Positions 8,629 to 17,397 of a DNA stretch of 64,000 nt are shown here, one piece after another. The DNA is taken from positions 496,001-560,000 of the forward strand of contig NZ_JAFBES010000001.1 in assembly GCF_016908875.1 (NCBI RefSeq). Direction: 5' to 3'. This stretch comes from Bacillus ectoiniformans. Its GTDB lineage: Bacteria > Bacillota > Bacilli > Bacillales > Domibacillaceae. Position 1 is the first letter of the stretch. Each line of letters opens with the position of its first letter. The notes under the pieces were generated by a model. It saw only the letters and a program-made list of their open reading frames with translations, did not search any database and had not been told where the DNA came from. Position numbers and translations under genes: made by a program.

Positions 8629-10947
8629 TTAATTTATTGAAACGGCTGCCTCATGATCACTCGGCTGATGAGCGAACTGTCGCTTATACAGACCTCGGAA
8701 GAAGATCACAGTCAACACTAAGCATCCTGCGGCAAATAAACCAAGTATGCCATTATTGGTCCACATGAATGAGAAGTCACCGCTTGAAATCACTGCCTTC
8801 AGTGCGTTGACGGAATACGTCATTGGCAATAAAGCACTAAATGGCTGTAACGCCTCTGGAATTAATTCGAGCGGGAACGTACCTGCACTTGTTGTTAATT
8901 GGAAGATCAAGATTAAGATAGCCACAAAACGGCCAGGATCTCCTAAGATCGTCACAAGCATTTGGACTAAGGCAATAAACGTTAAGCTCGTAATGATCGT
9001 CGTCGCTAAAAATAACGGGATGCTCTGTACTTCAATCTTTAATCCATACAGCAATACAGCTGCCGCTAGCAGCGACTGGATAATCCCTGCAAAGAATAGT
9101 ACGCCGAATTTCCCTATGAACCAGCTAAATCCATTCTTTGGACGTACTGCTGGCTCTCGTAATGGAAAGACGATGGATAACAATAAAGCACCAACGAATA
9201 ATCCTAAAGATAAGAAATAAGGAGCAAATCCTGTACCGTAGTTCGGCACATGCTGTCTTGTTTCTTTGGCCACCTTCACTGGTTCTGCCATCATGTCATA
9301 GTTTTTATCGGTTGCTTTAACAGAATTAGATTTCTCCGCTGCCTCTTGAAGCTTTTCGTGAAGTTCTTTCGTTCCAGACTCTAGCTTAACTGTCCCATCT
9401 GCCAATTCAGAAGAACCGTCAGCCAGTTTCCCAGCTCCGTCACTAAGTTTCTTAGATCCGCTGTCTAATTGACTCATGCCGCCACTTAACTCTGAAGCCC
9501 CGTTTGCCAATTCCGCTGAACCGGCTTTTGCTTCTCCTAATTTACCGGCAAGCGTCGCCATACCGTTAACTAATTCCTTTTCACCTGACTGCAATTGCCC
9601 TGCACCTTGAGCCAATTGATCAGAACCCTTAGCTAGTTCAGAAACTCCTTGATTCAGCTGTTCCTGACCCGTTTGAATTTTTCCAAGGCCGCCATTCAGC
9701 TTTTCAAGGTTGGGAGCTAACTGACCGCTCACCGCACTATTTACTTCTTTTGAACCCGCAGCCACTTTCTGGCTTCCAGCTTTAAGACTTCCAAAACCGC
9801 CTTCTATTCCTTGAACCATTTGCTGCTTTTGAGCAGCCATTTGCTGCTTAAATCCTGCTAATTGTTCAGGCGTCATAGATTGCTCAAGAATCGGCAATAA
9901 CTGCGCCATTTGTTTATCCATACTGCCGTTAACCTGTTCGATTAATTGTGTTTCAAACTGGCTGATTCCTGCATTTAATTGTTCGGAGCCAGCTGCAAGC
10001 TCACTCGTTCCTTTGGCCAGCTGTGGCACTTTTTCTTGGAACTGAGCTATACCTGCTTTTGCTTCTGCCGTACCTTTTGTTAGTTCTCCCATTTTAGAAT
10101 CGACAGTATGCAAGCCCTGCTGCAGCTTAGTGATTCCGCCTGCTAGCTGATCCGTACCTGTCTGAACTTCTTTGCCTCCAGCGAGCAGGCGGTTCTGTCC
10201 TTCTTCCAGCTGACCTAAGCCAGCATGTAACTTACCGGCTCCTTCAGCTAACTGCTTCGAGCCATCTCCGGCCTTACTAATCCCTTCTGAAAACTCAATA
10301 GATTTTCCAGCCAGAGTTGCTAAGTTTTCTTTAATTTTCGCTGCTCCATCAGAAAGCTTAATGGCCCCCTCATCAAGTTCACCTGCTCCATCACTGGCTT
10401 TTGCGAACCCGTCACCCATTTCTTTTATCTTTTCAAACATTGTTTCAGAATATGTTTTCGTTATTGTTTTCTGCAGAGATGTACGAATTTCTTTTACCGC
10501 TGTTTCTCCAATCTGTGCGGATAAAAAATTATAGCTTTCATTCGGAATGTACTTTAACTTAAGTTTTTCGGGACTTTCATCTAAAAGTGTAGTCGCATTT
10601 TCCGAAAAATCCGCCGGAATTTCCACCACCATATAATAGTTCTGCTGTTCAAGACCTCGTTCAGCTTCTTTATCGCTTACAATATGAAAGTCGAAATCGT
10701 CACTCTTCCTTATTTCTTTTTCAAGCTCTTTCCCAAGTTTTAAATCTTCCCCTTCAAAGTTGGCTCCAGCATCTTTGTTCACAACGGCCACAGGCAAATC
10801 CTTTAAATGAGCATATGGATCCCAAAAAGCCCATAAAAACATACCTGCATACAAAACCGGAATAAACATGACTGCCAAAAGCGGCACAAACAATTTTCTG
10901 CTTTTAACTATTTCTTTAAGTTCTGCTAAAAATAAAGATTGTTTCAT
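8629..10947 (-). CDS. yhgE: YhgE/Pip family ABC-2-like membrane protein
   Basis: A 772-residue membrane protein. One N-terminal helix (about 15-40) precedes an extracytoplasmic segment starting DPYAHLKDLPVAVVNKDAG, typical of YhgE/Pip proteins. Residues about 170-540 form a long heptad region of many short repeats of the type LAxGAxxLxxG. Five or six helices close the protein at about 560-760. The ATG at 10947 follows CAGGAGGAAATT, and the ATG seven codons upstream lacks such a site. It lies downstream of the TetR gene yhgD and next to the haem operon, as in B. subtilis. An inverted repeat just upstream looks like its operator. Confidence 0.9.
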   Translation of the reverse strand: MKQSLFLAELKEIVKSRKLFVPLLAVMFIPVLYAGMFLWAFWDPYAHLKDLPVAVVNKDAGANFEGEDLKLGKELEKEIRKSDDFDFHIVSDKEAERGLEQQNYYMVVEIPADFSENATTLLDESPEKLKLKYIPNESYNFLSAQIGETAVKEIRTSLQKTITKTYSETMFEKIKEMGDGFAKASDGAGELDEGAIKLSDGAAKIKENLATLAGKSIEFSEGISKAGDGSKQLAEGAGKLHAGLGQLEEGQNRLLAGGKEVQTGTDQLAGGITKLQQGLHTVDSKMGELTKGTAEAKAGIAQFQEKVPQLAKGTSELAAGSEQLNAGISQFETQLIEQVNGSMDKQMAQLLPILEQSMTPEQLAGFKQQMAAQKQQMVQGIEGGFGSLKAGSQKVAAGSKEVNSAVSGQLAPNLEKLNGGLGKIQTGQEQLNQGVSELAKGSDQLAQGAGQLQSGEKELVNGMATLAGKLGEAKAGSAELANGASELSGGMSQLDSGSKKLSDGAGKLADGSSELADGTVKLESGTKELHEKLQEAAEKSNSVKATDKNYDMMAEPVKVAKETRQHVPNYGTGFAPYFLSLGLFVGALLLSIVFPLREPAVRPKNGFSWFIGKFGVLFFAGIIQSLLAAAVLLYGLKIEVQSIPLFLATTIITSLTFIALVQMLVTILGDPGRFVAILILIFQLTTSAGTFPLELIPEALQPFSALLPMTYSVNALKAVISSGDFSFMWTNNGILGLFAAGCLVLTVIFFRGLYKRQFAHQPSDHEAAVSIN

Positions 10948-10969
10948 AATTTCCTCCTGTACTCGCATT

Positions 10970-11010
10970 GTTAATAAATGACTGTTTTGTTCATTTGGTC
11001 ATTTATTAAC
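10970..11010. promoter_or_regulatory. Inverted-repeat operator candidate in front of yhgE
   Basis: GTTAATAAATGAC (10970-10982) and GTCATTTATTAAC (10998-11010) are perfect 13-base arms separated by 15 bases. The core AAATGAC-N15-GTCATTT recurs with the same spacing upstream of yhgD, which suggests a shared YhgD target. Confidence 0.65.
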
Positions 11011-11027
11011 AAAAGAAAAGGCTCTCC

Positions 11028-11600
11028 TCAGATGGATAACCCTTGAAATAGATAAAGTTCAAACAATTTAGCAATTTCCTCTTCACTTAATGGTTCACGT
11101 TTCTGCTCCCAGTCAAAAATAAGTGACACATATATTTTTAACATAATAAATGCCGTCACCTCTGGATTACATGGCTTTATTTCCTTCGCATCAATAGCTT
11201 TTGAAACTTCTTCCTTGATAAACGTGAGAATGGCCTGTTCCATCTTCTCCATCACTTCTAATACAGCTGGCGTTCCCATTTCTCGGCCTTCCTGCATCAG
11301 CTTAATGGACAGCTGGTGCTTTTTGCGAAACTGCAGCAATTGAAAGAGAGCTCTATGCACATTTTCGTGAAAAGAATCTTGCGGATCAATTGCTTCTTCT
11401 GCTACTTGCTTCATTTCCGCAATGAGCATTTGCACAATTTCATCAAACAGCTCTTCTTTATTCTTAAAAAAAGTATAGATGGTTCCCTTGCCGACATTCG
11501 CTATTTTAGCCACTTGATCCATTGTTGTCGCTTTGTAGCCAAACAATGAAAATGACTTAGTGGCTGCTTCAATAATAAGTTGTTTTCGATCAATTGACAT
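11028..11600 (-). CDS. yhgD: TetR/AcrR family repressor YhgD
   Basis: A 190-residue regulator. The N-terminal TetR helix-turn-helix covers about residues 9-55 (AATKSFSLFGYKATTMDQVA, then KIANVGKGTIYTFFKNKEEL). The C-terminal helical region would hold the effector pocket. The gene lies immediately upstream of yhgE, and both genes carry the same AAATGAC-N15-GTCATTT arrangement, so autoregulation and control of yhgE are likely. The inducer is unknown. Confidence 0.9.
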   Translation of the reverse strand: MSIDRKQLIIEAATKSFSLFGYKATTMDQVAKIANVGKGTIYTFFKNKEELFDEIVQMLIAEMKQVAEEAIDPQDSFHENVHRALFQLLQFRKKHQLSIKLMQEGREMGTPAVLEVMEKMEQAILTFIKEEVSKAIDAKEIKPCNPEVTAFIMLKIYVSLIFDWEQKREPLSEEEIAKLFELYLFQGLSI

Positions 11601-11613
11601 TCATCCACCCCTT

Positions 11614-11642
11614 AAATGACCAAATGAGAAATATGGTCATTT
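11614..11642. promoter_or_regulatory. Inverted-repeat operator candidate in front of yhgD
   Basis: AAATGACC (11614-11621) and GGTCATTT (11635-11642) are separated by 13 bases, 13 bases upstream of the yhgD start. This is the same half-site pair and 15-base core spacing as the yhgE site. Confidence 0.65.
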
Positions 11643-11714
11643 TGTACATTTATTAATGTACTATATATTTTCTTAGATGACAACTCTTTTTAGAGAATCT
11701 TTTCCCTGTGAGCT

Positions 11715-12275
11715 TTAGTCATTCCATCTCCCCATCATTACCGTGTCATAGTATTTTCCATCTGATAACCGCTTATCTTGCTTTAAGATACCTTCTACTT
11801 CAAAACCATATTTTTTATAAAGCTTGATCGCTTGATCATTTGTCTCCAATACACTCAATGTTATTTTCTTAATGTTATTCACGTCTGCCCATTGAATCGA
11901 TTCTATTAAAAGATTGGTTCCCACCCGATATCCCCAATATTCTTTTAACACACAGATGCCAAATTCCACTTTATGTGAAAACCTTTTCAGGTCACTTCCT
12001 TCACACCTTGAGAAACCGATAACTCTCCCATTCACTTCAGCAACTAAAAATAGATTCTTCCTACTTTCTGAATCCACTTGTATGATCTGTTTAAAGCCTG
12101 CCTCATCTATGTATGCTTCACCTTGTTCCCGATCTAGATTTTCCGTTTCGCCATCGATCTGAAGCCTTACTTCAGATAAGCTTTTCGCATCCTCTTCTCT
12201 TGCAGATCTAATAGTGTAGTTCAATTGATTAACTTTATATGTCTTTCGTTGGACGATCAATACTTCTTCCCCCAA
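11715..12275 (-). CDS. GNAT family N-acetyltransferase
   Basis: A protein of up to 186 residues with one GNAT domain from about residue 18. It has NYTIRSAREEDAKSLSEVR at the start, the acetyl-CoA-binding region EYWGYRVGTNLLIESIQWA, and the closing LSVLETNDQAIKLYKKYGFE followed by YYDTVMMGR. No ATG lies at the 5' end. TTG at 12275, or more likely TTG at 12263 after GGGGGAAG, starts the protein. It is separated from hemY by a terminator and is not at this position in B. subtilis as I remember it, so it may be a local insertion. The substrate is unknown. Confidence 0.85.
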   Translation of the reverse strand: MGEEVLIVQRKTYKVNQLNYTIRSAREEDAKSLSEVRLQIDGETENLDREQGEAYIDEAGFKQIIQVDSESRKNLFLVAEVNGRVIGFSRCEGSDLKRFSHKVEFGICVLKEYWGYRVGTNLLIESIQWADVNNIKKITLSVLETNDQAIKLYKKYGFEVEGILKQDKRLSDGKYYDTVMMGRWND

Positions 12276-12312
12276 TCATCTAGTTTAACGGCAAATTGCT
12301 TACATTATACGA

Positions 12313-12341
12313 TAAAAAAAGAATGCCGCAATTAGCATTCT
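12313..12341 (-). terminator. Terminator of the hemEHY operon
   Basis: AGAATGC and GCATTCT form a stem with an 8-base loop, followed on the minus strand by seven T residues, ten bases after the hemY stop. Confidence 0.85.
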
Positions 12342-12350
12342 CGTCACACG

Positions 12351-13766
12351 TTACTTTAGATTTAAATAGGATAGAGTCTTTTCGACAGCAGCTTCTCCCT
12401 GATCAATACAATCTGGCAGGCCAAGACCTTCAAACGAGCTTCCTGCAATAAACAGGCCCGGTGCCTGTGCAAGCAGCTGTTTATTGATTTCTGCTAATCT
12501 ATCTTTATGTCCTACCGTGTATTGAGGCATCGCTTCTTTCCAGCGGCTGACAATTGTAAAATCTGGAGCAGAAGTAACCTTCATTGTTTTGTTTAAGTCG
12601 TCTAATACAATGCGCTCAATCTCTGCATCTGATAAATCCACCACTGCTTCATCGCCGGCTCGTCCTACATAACAGCGCAGCAAGACTTTTCCCTCCGGCG
12701 TTGTGTGCGGCCATTTTTTATGCGTCCATGTACAAGCTGTAATCGTATAATCACTGTTTCTTGATACGACAAAGCCAGTTCCGTCTTTGACATTTTTAAT
12801 AGCCTCTGCCGGAAAAGCCATCGCGACGGTTGCAACAGAAGTGGACGGAATTTCTTTTAAAATATCAAACATCCGGTATTGCGGCATAATCGACGGCAGG
12901 ACAAAGTGCGGAACCGTGGACACCACACTGTCAGCCAGCAGCTGCTGTCCGCTGTTTAATGACAGTTGATATTGGCTGTCTTCCGTTTTCTCTACAGACT
13001 CCACTCGGACTCCCTTCATGACAGACCCGGGTGTCAGCTTGTCTTCAATAGCATCAACGAATGTCTCTAAGCCATCTTTGAACGTCATAAAGATTCCTTT
13101 TTTCTTAGCTCCTTTAACTTGCTTCGGAGCTGGCGTGCTTTTCTTCATCCCGAGTACAAGACTGCGGTATTTCTGTTCCACCTGGTAAAACTGAGGAAAC
13201 GTGGACATTAAACTCATTTGATCGATATCCCCTGCATAAATGCCTGACAATAAAGGCTCAATTAAGTTTTCTACGACTTCATCTCCGAGTCTTCTTCTGA
13301 AAAATTGACCTAGTGACTGGTCATTTTTAGGATCAGATTTAGGCATCACAAAGTCGCCTGCCGCTCTCAATTTACCAGGAACGGAAAAGAGTCCTGTCGT
13401 AACGAAAGGAGCTAACTGTGTTGGAATGCCCATCACAGAGCCCCCAGGCATCGGATGAAGCTTACCATTCACTAAAACATAAGAGGTTCCTGTTGCATTA
13501 TTCACCAATTGATCTGAAAGTCCAACCTCTTTAGCCAGGCGTACGGCACTTGCTTTTCTCTCAAGAAAAGAATCCGGTCCTCTTTCGATAACAAAACCGT
13601 CTTTCTTCACCGTTTGTATTTTCCCGCCAAGACGATGAGTGGCCTCAATCAAAGTGACTTCAAGAGGTAACTGATGTTCCTTCGCTGCTTTTTGTAAATA
13701 ATAAGCAGTGGATAGTCCTGTTATTCCCCCGCCAATGACAACAATCTTCTTCGTTTTTTCCAACAC
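12351..13766 (-). CDS. hemY: Coproporphyrinogen III oxidase HemY (CgoX)
   Basis: A flavoenzyme of 471 residues that oxidises coproporphyrinogen III to coproporphyrin III in the Gram-positive coproporphyrin-dependent haem pathway. The FAD-binding Rossmann motif VIGGGITGLSTAYYL is at residues 11-25, ERGPDSFLERK near 57, and the C-terminal FAD motif LFIAGSSFEGLGLPDCIDQG near 435. Translation probably starts at GTG 13766 or the adjacent TTG. It is the last gene of hemE-hemH-hemY, 18 bases after hemH, and is followed by a terminator. Confidence 0.95.
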   Translation of the reverse strand: MLEKTKKIVVIGGGITGLSTAYYLQKAAKEHQLPLEVTLIEATHRLGGKIQTVKKDGFVIERGPDSFLERKASAVRLAKEVGLSDQLVNNATGTSYVLVNGKLHPMPGGSVMGIPTQLAPFVTTGLFSVPGKLRAAGDFVMPKSDPKNDQSLGQFFRRRLGDEVVENLIEPLLSGIYAGDIDQMSLMSTFPQFYQVEQKYRSLVLGMKKSTPAPKQVKGAKKKGIFMTFKDGLETFVDAIEDKLTPGSVMKGVRVESVEKTEDSQYQLSLNSGQQLLADSVVSTVPHFVLPSIMPQYRMFDILKEIPSTSVATVAMAFPAEAIKNVKDGTGFVVSRNSDYTITACTWTHKKWPHTTPEGKVLLRCYVGRAGDEAVVDLSDAEIERIVLDDLNKTMKVTSAPDFTIVSRWKEAMPQYTVGHKDRLAEINKQLLAQAPGLFIAGSSFEGLGLPDCIDQGEAAVEKTLSYLNLK

Positions 13767-13784
13767 AGTAACATCGCCTTCTTT

Positions 13785-14729
13785 TTATAGTTTGTCTTTC
13801 GCTTTTAAGTGATCTAAGACTACATTACCCATGGCTTCAATAAAAGCTGGCTGTGCATTCGGCATTTCAGGACGATAATATCCTGCGCCTATTTCGTCTG
13901 TGACGACTTTACACTCATAGTCATTATCATATAGCACTTCTAAGTGGTCGGCTACAAAACCTGCTGGGATATAGACAAATGCTTTGTATCCTTTTGTTTC
14001 GAATAAATCTCTTGTTAAATCTTGTACGTCCGGGCCAATCCAAGGTTCAGGCGTGTTTCCTGCACTCTGCCAGCCGACTTCGTACTCCTTGACTCCTGCA
14101 GCTTCTGCAATCATCTTCGCTGTTTCTTCTAGCTGCTTCGGATATGGATCACCCATTGCGATGATTTTCTCCGGCAAGCTGTGAGCGGAGACAATCAGCA
14201 CATAATCCTCGCGCTCTTCCTCTGACATAGACGCGATTGTCTGTTTCAGCTGGTCTGCCCAATACTCGATGAACTTCGGCTCTTGATACCAGCTTTCAAT
14301 TGATGTAATGGAAGGTCCGCCGATTTTCTCTGATTCCTCGATCGCTCGTCCATTATAAGACTTCACGCTGAATGTCGAAAAGTGAGGAGCTAATACGATG
14401 GACACCGCTTCTTCGATGCCATCATCTTTCATTTGCTGAACCGCATCTTCAACAAAAGGTTCGATATGCTTTAGGCCAAGGTACATCTTAAACTCCACTT
14501 GATCCTGCACACGATTTAAATGCTCTTCTAATTTCTTCGCCTGTTCAAGAGTAATCGCAGCAAGCGGAGAAATGCCGCCAATCGCTTCATAGCGGCTTCT
14601 TAAATCTTCTATCATCTCATCAGATGGTTTTCGCCCATGGCGGATATGTGTGTAATAACGTTCTAGATCTTCCTCTTTATATGGCGTGCCGTAAGCCATT
14701 ACCAGTAAACCCATTTTTCTTTTTGTCAT
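13785..14729 (-). CDS. hemH: Coproporphyrin ferrochelatase HemH (CpfC)
   Basis: Inserts ferrous iron into coproporphyrin III. The protein is 314 residues, the usual length for the Bacillus enzyme. [20 protein letters not shown] is at the N-terminus, [14 protein letters not shown] carries the metal-site histidine near residue 182, and [21 protein letters not shown] and [14 protein letters not shown] follow. The ATG at 14729 is preceded by GAGGTGAGAG, so a GTG nine bases upstream is not used. It is the middle gene of the haem operon. Confidence 0.95.
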   Translation of the reverse strand: MTKRKMGLLVMAYGTPYKEEDLERYYTHIRHGRKPSDEMIEDLRSRYEAIGGISPLAAITLEQAKKLEEHLNRVQDQVEFKMYLGLKHIEPFVEDAVQQMKDDGIEEAVSIVLAPHFSTFSVKSYNGRAIEESEKIGGPSITSIESWYQEPKFIEYWADQLKQTIASMSEEEREDYVLIVSAHSLPEKIIAMGDPYPKQLEETAKMIAEAAGVKEYEVGWQSAGNTPEPWIGPDVQDLTRDLFETKGYKAFVYIPAGFVADHLEVLYDNDYECKVVTDEIGAGYYRPEMPNAQPAFIEAMGNVVLDHLKAKDKL

Positions 14730-14806
14730 GTCTCTCACCTCATCAATAAATAGAAATCTTGTTCTATTTTGACACGTATGCTGTCAACTTTCCAAAATGA
14801 AGGTTC

Positions 14807-15847
14807 TTATTTAAGTTTTTCCGCACTGTATTCATGGACTAATGTCGTCAAACGCTTTAGCACATCTGGACTCACTTCTGGGAAGACCCCATGACCCAGG
14901 TTGAAAATATGTCCAGGCTGTTTCACACCTTGATCAATAATCGCCTTCGTGCGTTCTTCAATCACTTCCCATGGAGCAAGCAGAATGGCAGGATCAAGGT
15001 TGCCTTGAACTGTTTTAGTAATACCCATTGAACGCGCTTGTTCAATTGGCAAGCGCCAGTCTAGTCCTACCACATCAAGAGATAGGTCATGCCACTCCAT
15101 GGCCAAGTGGCTCGCACCCACACCGAACATGATTAATGGAACATTTTCCGTCTTCAGCTCATTAAAAATGCGCTCCATAACCGGCTTAATAAAGACGCGG
15201 TAATCGGCTACATTTAATGCACCTACCCAAGAATCAAAGATTTGAATCGCACGAGCGCCTGCTTTAATTTGTGAACGAACATAGGTAATCGTCATATCAG
15301 CCAGCTTGTCCATTAAAGCAAACCAAGCTTTAGGCTCCGCGTACATAAATGCTTTTGTTTTATTATAATTTTTTGAAGGTCCACCTTCGATCATATAGCT
15401 CGCTAATGTGAAAGGTGCTCCTGCGAAACCGATTAATGGCACATTCAATTGTTCTTCTGTTAGTATCCGGATCGTTTCTAATACATAAGGCACGTCACTT
15501 TCAGGATCGATTTCCCCAAGTTTTTCAACATCTGCCATCGAGCGAATTGGGTTATCAATTACTGGACCGATTCCTGATTTAATATCGACCTGAACACCGA
15601 TCGATGGAAGCGGTGACATAATATCTTTATAAAGAATGGCCGCATCTACATCGTATTGCTCAACGGGAAGTCTAGTGACATAGGCACAGATTTCCGGCTG
15701 ATGTGTAATTTCAAATAGAGAATATTTCTCTTTCAGTTTGCGGTATTCCGGCTGCGACCTTCCTGCTTGGCGCATATACCATACAGGAGTATAGTCCGTT
15801 TTCTCTCCTCTTGCTGCTTTTAAGAATGTTTCATTAATCTGTCTCAT
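14807..15847 (-). CDS. hemE: Uroporphyrinogen decarboxylase
   Basis: Converts uroporphyrinogen III to coproporphyrinogen III by removing four carboxylates. The conserved N-terminal signature [16 protein letters not shown] is near residue 20, with [29 protein letters not shown], the MFGVGASHL segment and [13 protein letters not shown] near the end. The length is 346 residues from the ATG at 15847. An ATG at 15871 lacks a ribosome-binding site but cannot be excluded, since AGGTGG is 13 bases from the chosen start. First gene of hemEHY, with a promoter and palindrome just upstream. Confidence 0.94.
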   Translation of the reverse strand: MRQINETFLKAARGEKTDYTPVWYMRQAGRSQPEYRKLKEKYSLFEITHQPEICAYVTRLPVEQYDVDAAILYKDIMSPLPSIGVQVDIKSGIGPVIDNPIRSMADVEKLGEIDPESDVPYVLETIRILTEEQLNVPLIGFAGAPFTLASYMIEGGPSKNYNKTKAFMYAEPKAWFALMDKLADMTITYVRSQIKAGARAIQIFDSWVGALNVADYRVFIKPVMERIFNELKTENVPLIMFGVGASHLAMEWHDLSLDVVGLDWRLPIEQARSMGITKTVQGNLDPAILLAPWEVIEERTKAIIDQGVKQPGHIFNLGHGVFPEVSPDVLKRLTTLVHEYSAEKLK

Positions 15848-15892
15848 ATTCGTTCTTTGTCCACCTTTCATTCTTCGAAGTCACTATCTTTC

Positions 15893-15926
15893 ATTATATC
15901 TAATCCCTCATTAGAATGAAATGAGG
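15893..15926 (-). promoter_or_regulatory. hemE promoter with overlapping inverted repeat
   Basis: On the minus strand TTTCAT (15921-15916), a 17-base spacer and TATAAT (15898-15893) form a promoter with a weak -35. The perfect repeat CCTCATT-N7-AATGAGG (15906-15926) covers the -35 and spacer and could be an operator. It does not resemble the Fur or PerR consensus. Confidence 0.55.
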
Positions 15927-16143
15927 AAAGTCGGTCTTTTTATACGTTTAAACTATAGTATTTTTAAGAATAAAAGTATAGCTGACATCCTTAAATGTCA
16001 TAAATTCGCCAAGAACAGAATGAATGGCCTAAGTGACTCTATAAGATCCCAGGACAGCGAAAGTGTTTAAACGTGTAAATGAAGGTGTAAAGTATATACT
16101 AATAGAAGTAACTATATATTCTAAAAAACTAGGGGTGAATTGG

Positions 16144-16653
16144 ATGAATGTTTTCATCACATCAGGTACATATGATTTTTTAAAAACAATTAAAGCAAAG
16201 CATGCAAATGAAACAATGATTTTAATGGAGAATGCAGAAGGAGCCGTTCTGCTGCATGAAACAAGTGCTTCGACTGTCTTTGAGTCGCCTCGAAAATTTG
16301 AAGTGATTGATTCATCAGGAGAGCTTGCTGAACATGGCCATGTTGTCTTTAACAATATACCTGTTACCGAGGAAGGACGGCCGATTTTTGAATACCGCTT
16401 TAAAAACCGTGCGCGTGCCATTGAAGATGTAGATGGGTTTCAAGCCATTCGTGTGCTGCGTCCGTTAAATGCAGATACGTATATTATTTTAACCCAGTGG
16501 AAAGATGAAGCCGCATTTAAAGGCTGGCAAAATTCCAAAGCTTACGATAAAGCTCATCAAAAACGCGGCACAGAAGATGGCATTGATAATCAGCCGAAAA
16601 TTTTCTCAAGTCCTTCCTATGTCTCGTCCTATAACGTGCCAGAAGAAGATTAA
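16144..16653 (+). CDS. hmoB: Haem-degrading monooxygenase HmoB
   Basis: A 169-residue protein with a C-terminal antibiotic-biosynthesis-monooxygenase fold that degrades haem in the IsdG/HmoB family. ARAIEDVDGFQAIRVLRPLN and LTQWKDEAAFKGWQNSKAYD, in the last 90 residues, mark the ABM domain, and an N-terminal region of about 75 residues matches the two-part layout of B. subtilis HmoB (YhgC). The ATG at 16144 follows GGGGTGAATTGG. It is transcribed divergently from hemE, so haem making and haem breaking genes share an intergenic region. Confidence 0.88.
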   Translation: MNVFITSGTYDFLKTIKAKHANETMILMENAEGAVLLHETSASTVFESPRKFEVIDSSGELAEHGHVVFNNIPVTEEGRPIFEYRFKNRARAIEDVDGFQAIRVLRPLNADTYIILTQWKDEAAFKGWQNSKAYDKAHQKRGTEDGIDNQPKIFSSPSYVSSYNVPEED

Positions 16654-16662
16654 TAACATAAT

Positions 16663-16698
16663 AAAAAAGCGGCCTGACGAGGTGGTCAGCCGCTTTTT
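16663..16698 (+). terminator. Terminator after hmoB
   Basis: AAAGCGGCCTGAC and its near-perfect complement GTCAGCCGCTTT, separated by GAGGTG, end in TTTTT. The A-rich left flank allows use by both strands. Confidence 0.85.
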
Positions 16699-16775
16699 CT
16701 ATGTTAGATGAAAAGAATGATTATCTTCACTAACTCACGAACATCGTTTCTTTCACGTGCACATATATACAACAA

Positions 16776-17381
16776 CTAGGCTCTTATTCGTGCCAGTTGA
16801 TGTGCCGGGCTCCATTTTTCTAGCACCGCAACGGTAAGAAAAAAGATCGCCGCCCCTAAACTAAATCCCGCAAGAACATCTGAAAGATAGTGCGCCCGTT
16901 CAGCGACCCGGCTGAAGCCTGCAAGTCCTGCAAGGACAATTGCTGCTGCATAACCGATTCTTTGGGTGATGTCGCGATTAGAAAATGACAGGAGAAAGTA
17001 GCAAATCAGCAAGTAAACAATGAGGCCAAGCATCGCATGTCCGCTCACGAAGCTTAATCCATCTTCCCCGTGATTAAATGGAGGCCGCTCACGCCCTACT
17101 GCTTCCTTCAGCCATTTATTTAATACATTGCCGCCAGCCACCGAAGTCAAAACAGCCATGACACCATAGATATGACGTTTCCAAGTGAGAAGAACGACCA
17201 AGATTATACTGATCGTTCCTAGAACTATTTCAGAACCGAGAAATGAAAACTCTTTTAAGCCAGTAAAAGCTTCAAACACGCTAAACGCGCGGTTATCCAT
17301 CCATGCAAATACATTCATCTCAACTCCTGCAAACAAGAGAAGAAACACAGCAAAACATATCGCTGAAGCTTTAAACAACAT
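16776..17381 (-). CDS. PAP2 family membrane phosphatase
   Basis: A 201-residue integral membrane phosphatase of the phosphatidate or undecaprenyl-pyrophosphate phosphatase type. The three PAP2 motifs are present: KEAVGRERP, SGH within LSFVSGHAML, and SRVAERAHYLSDVLAG with the catalytic Arg and His. Around these lie five or six hydrophobic helices. The gene sits 16 bases downstream of ecsB, where B. subtilis has ecsC, and is probably co-transcribed with ecsAB. The substrate cannot be told from sequence. Confidence 0.88.
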   Translation of the reverse strand: MLFKASAICFAVFLLLFAGVEMNVFAWMDNRAFSVFEAFTGLKEFSFLGSEIVLGTISIILVVLLTWKRHIYGVMAVLTSVAGGNVLNKWLKEAVGRERPPFNHGEDGLSFVSGHAMLGLIVYLLICYFLLSFSNRDITQRIGYAAAIVLAGLAGFSRVAERAHYLSDVLAGFSLGAAIFFLTVAVLEKWSPAHQLARIRA

Positions 17382-17397
17382 AATTGATTCCTCTCTT

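Noticed and set aside
11715-12275. Membership of the GNAT gene in the hem operon
   Set aside because: A strong terminator with seven T residues lies between hemY and this gene.
12263-12290. ATG near 12279 as start of the GNAT gene
   Set aside because: It is out of frame with the acetyltransferase; only TTG codons are available in frame.
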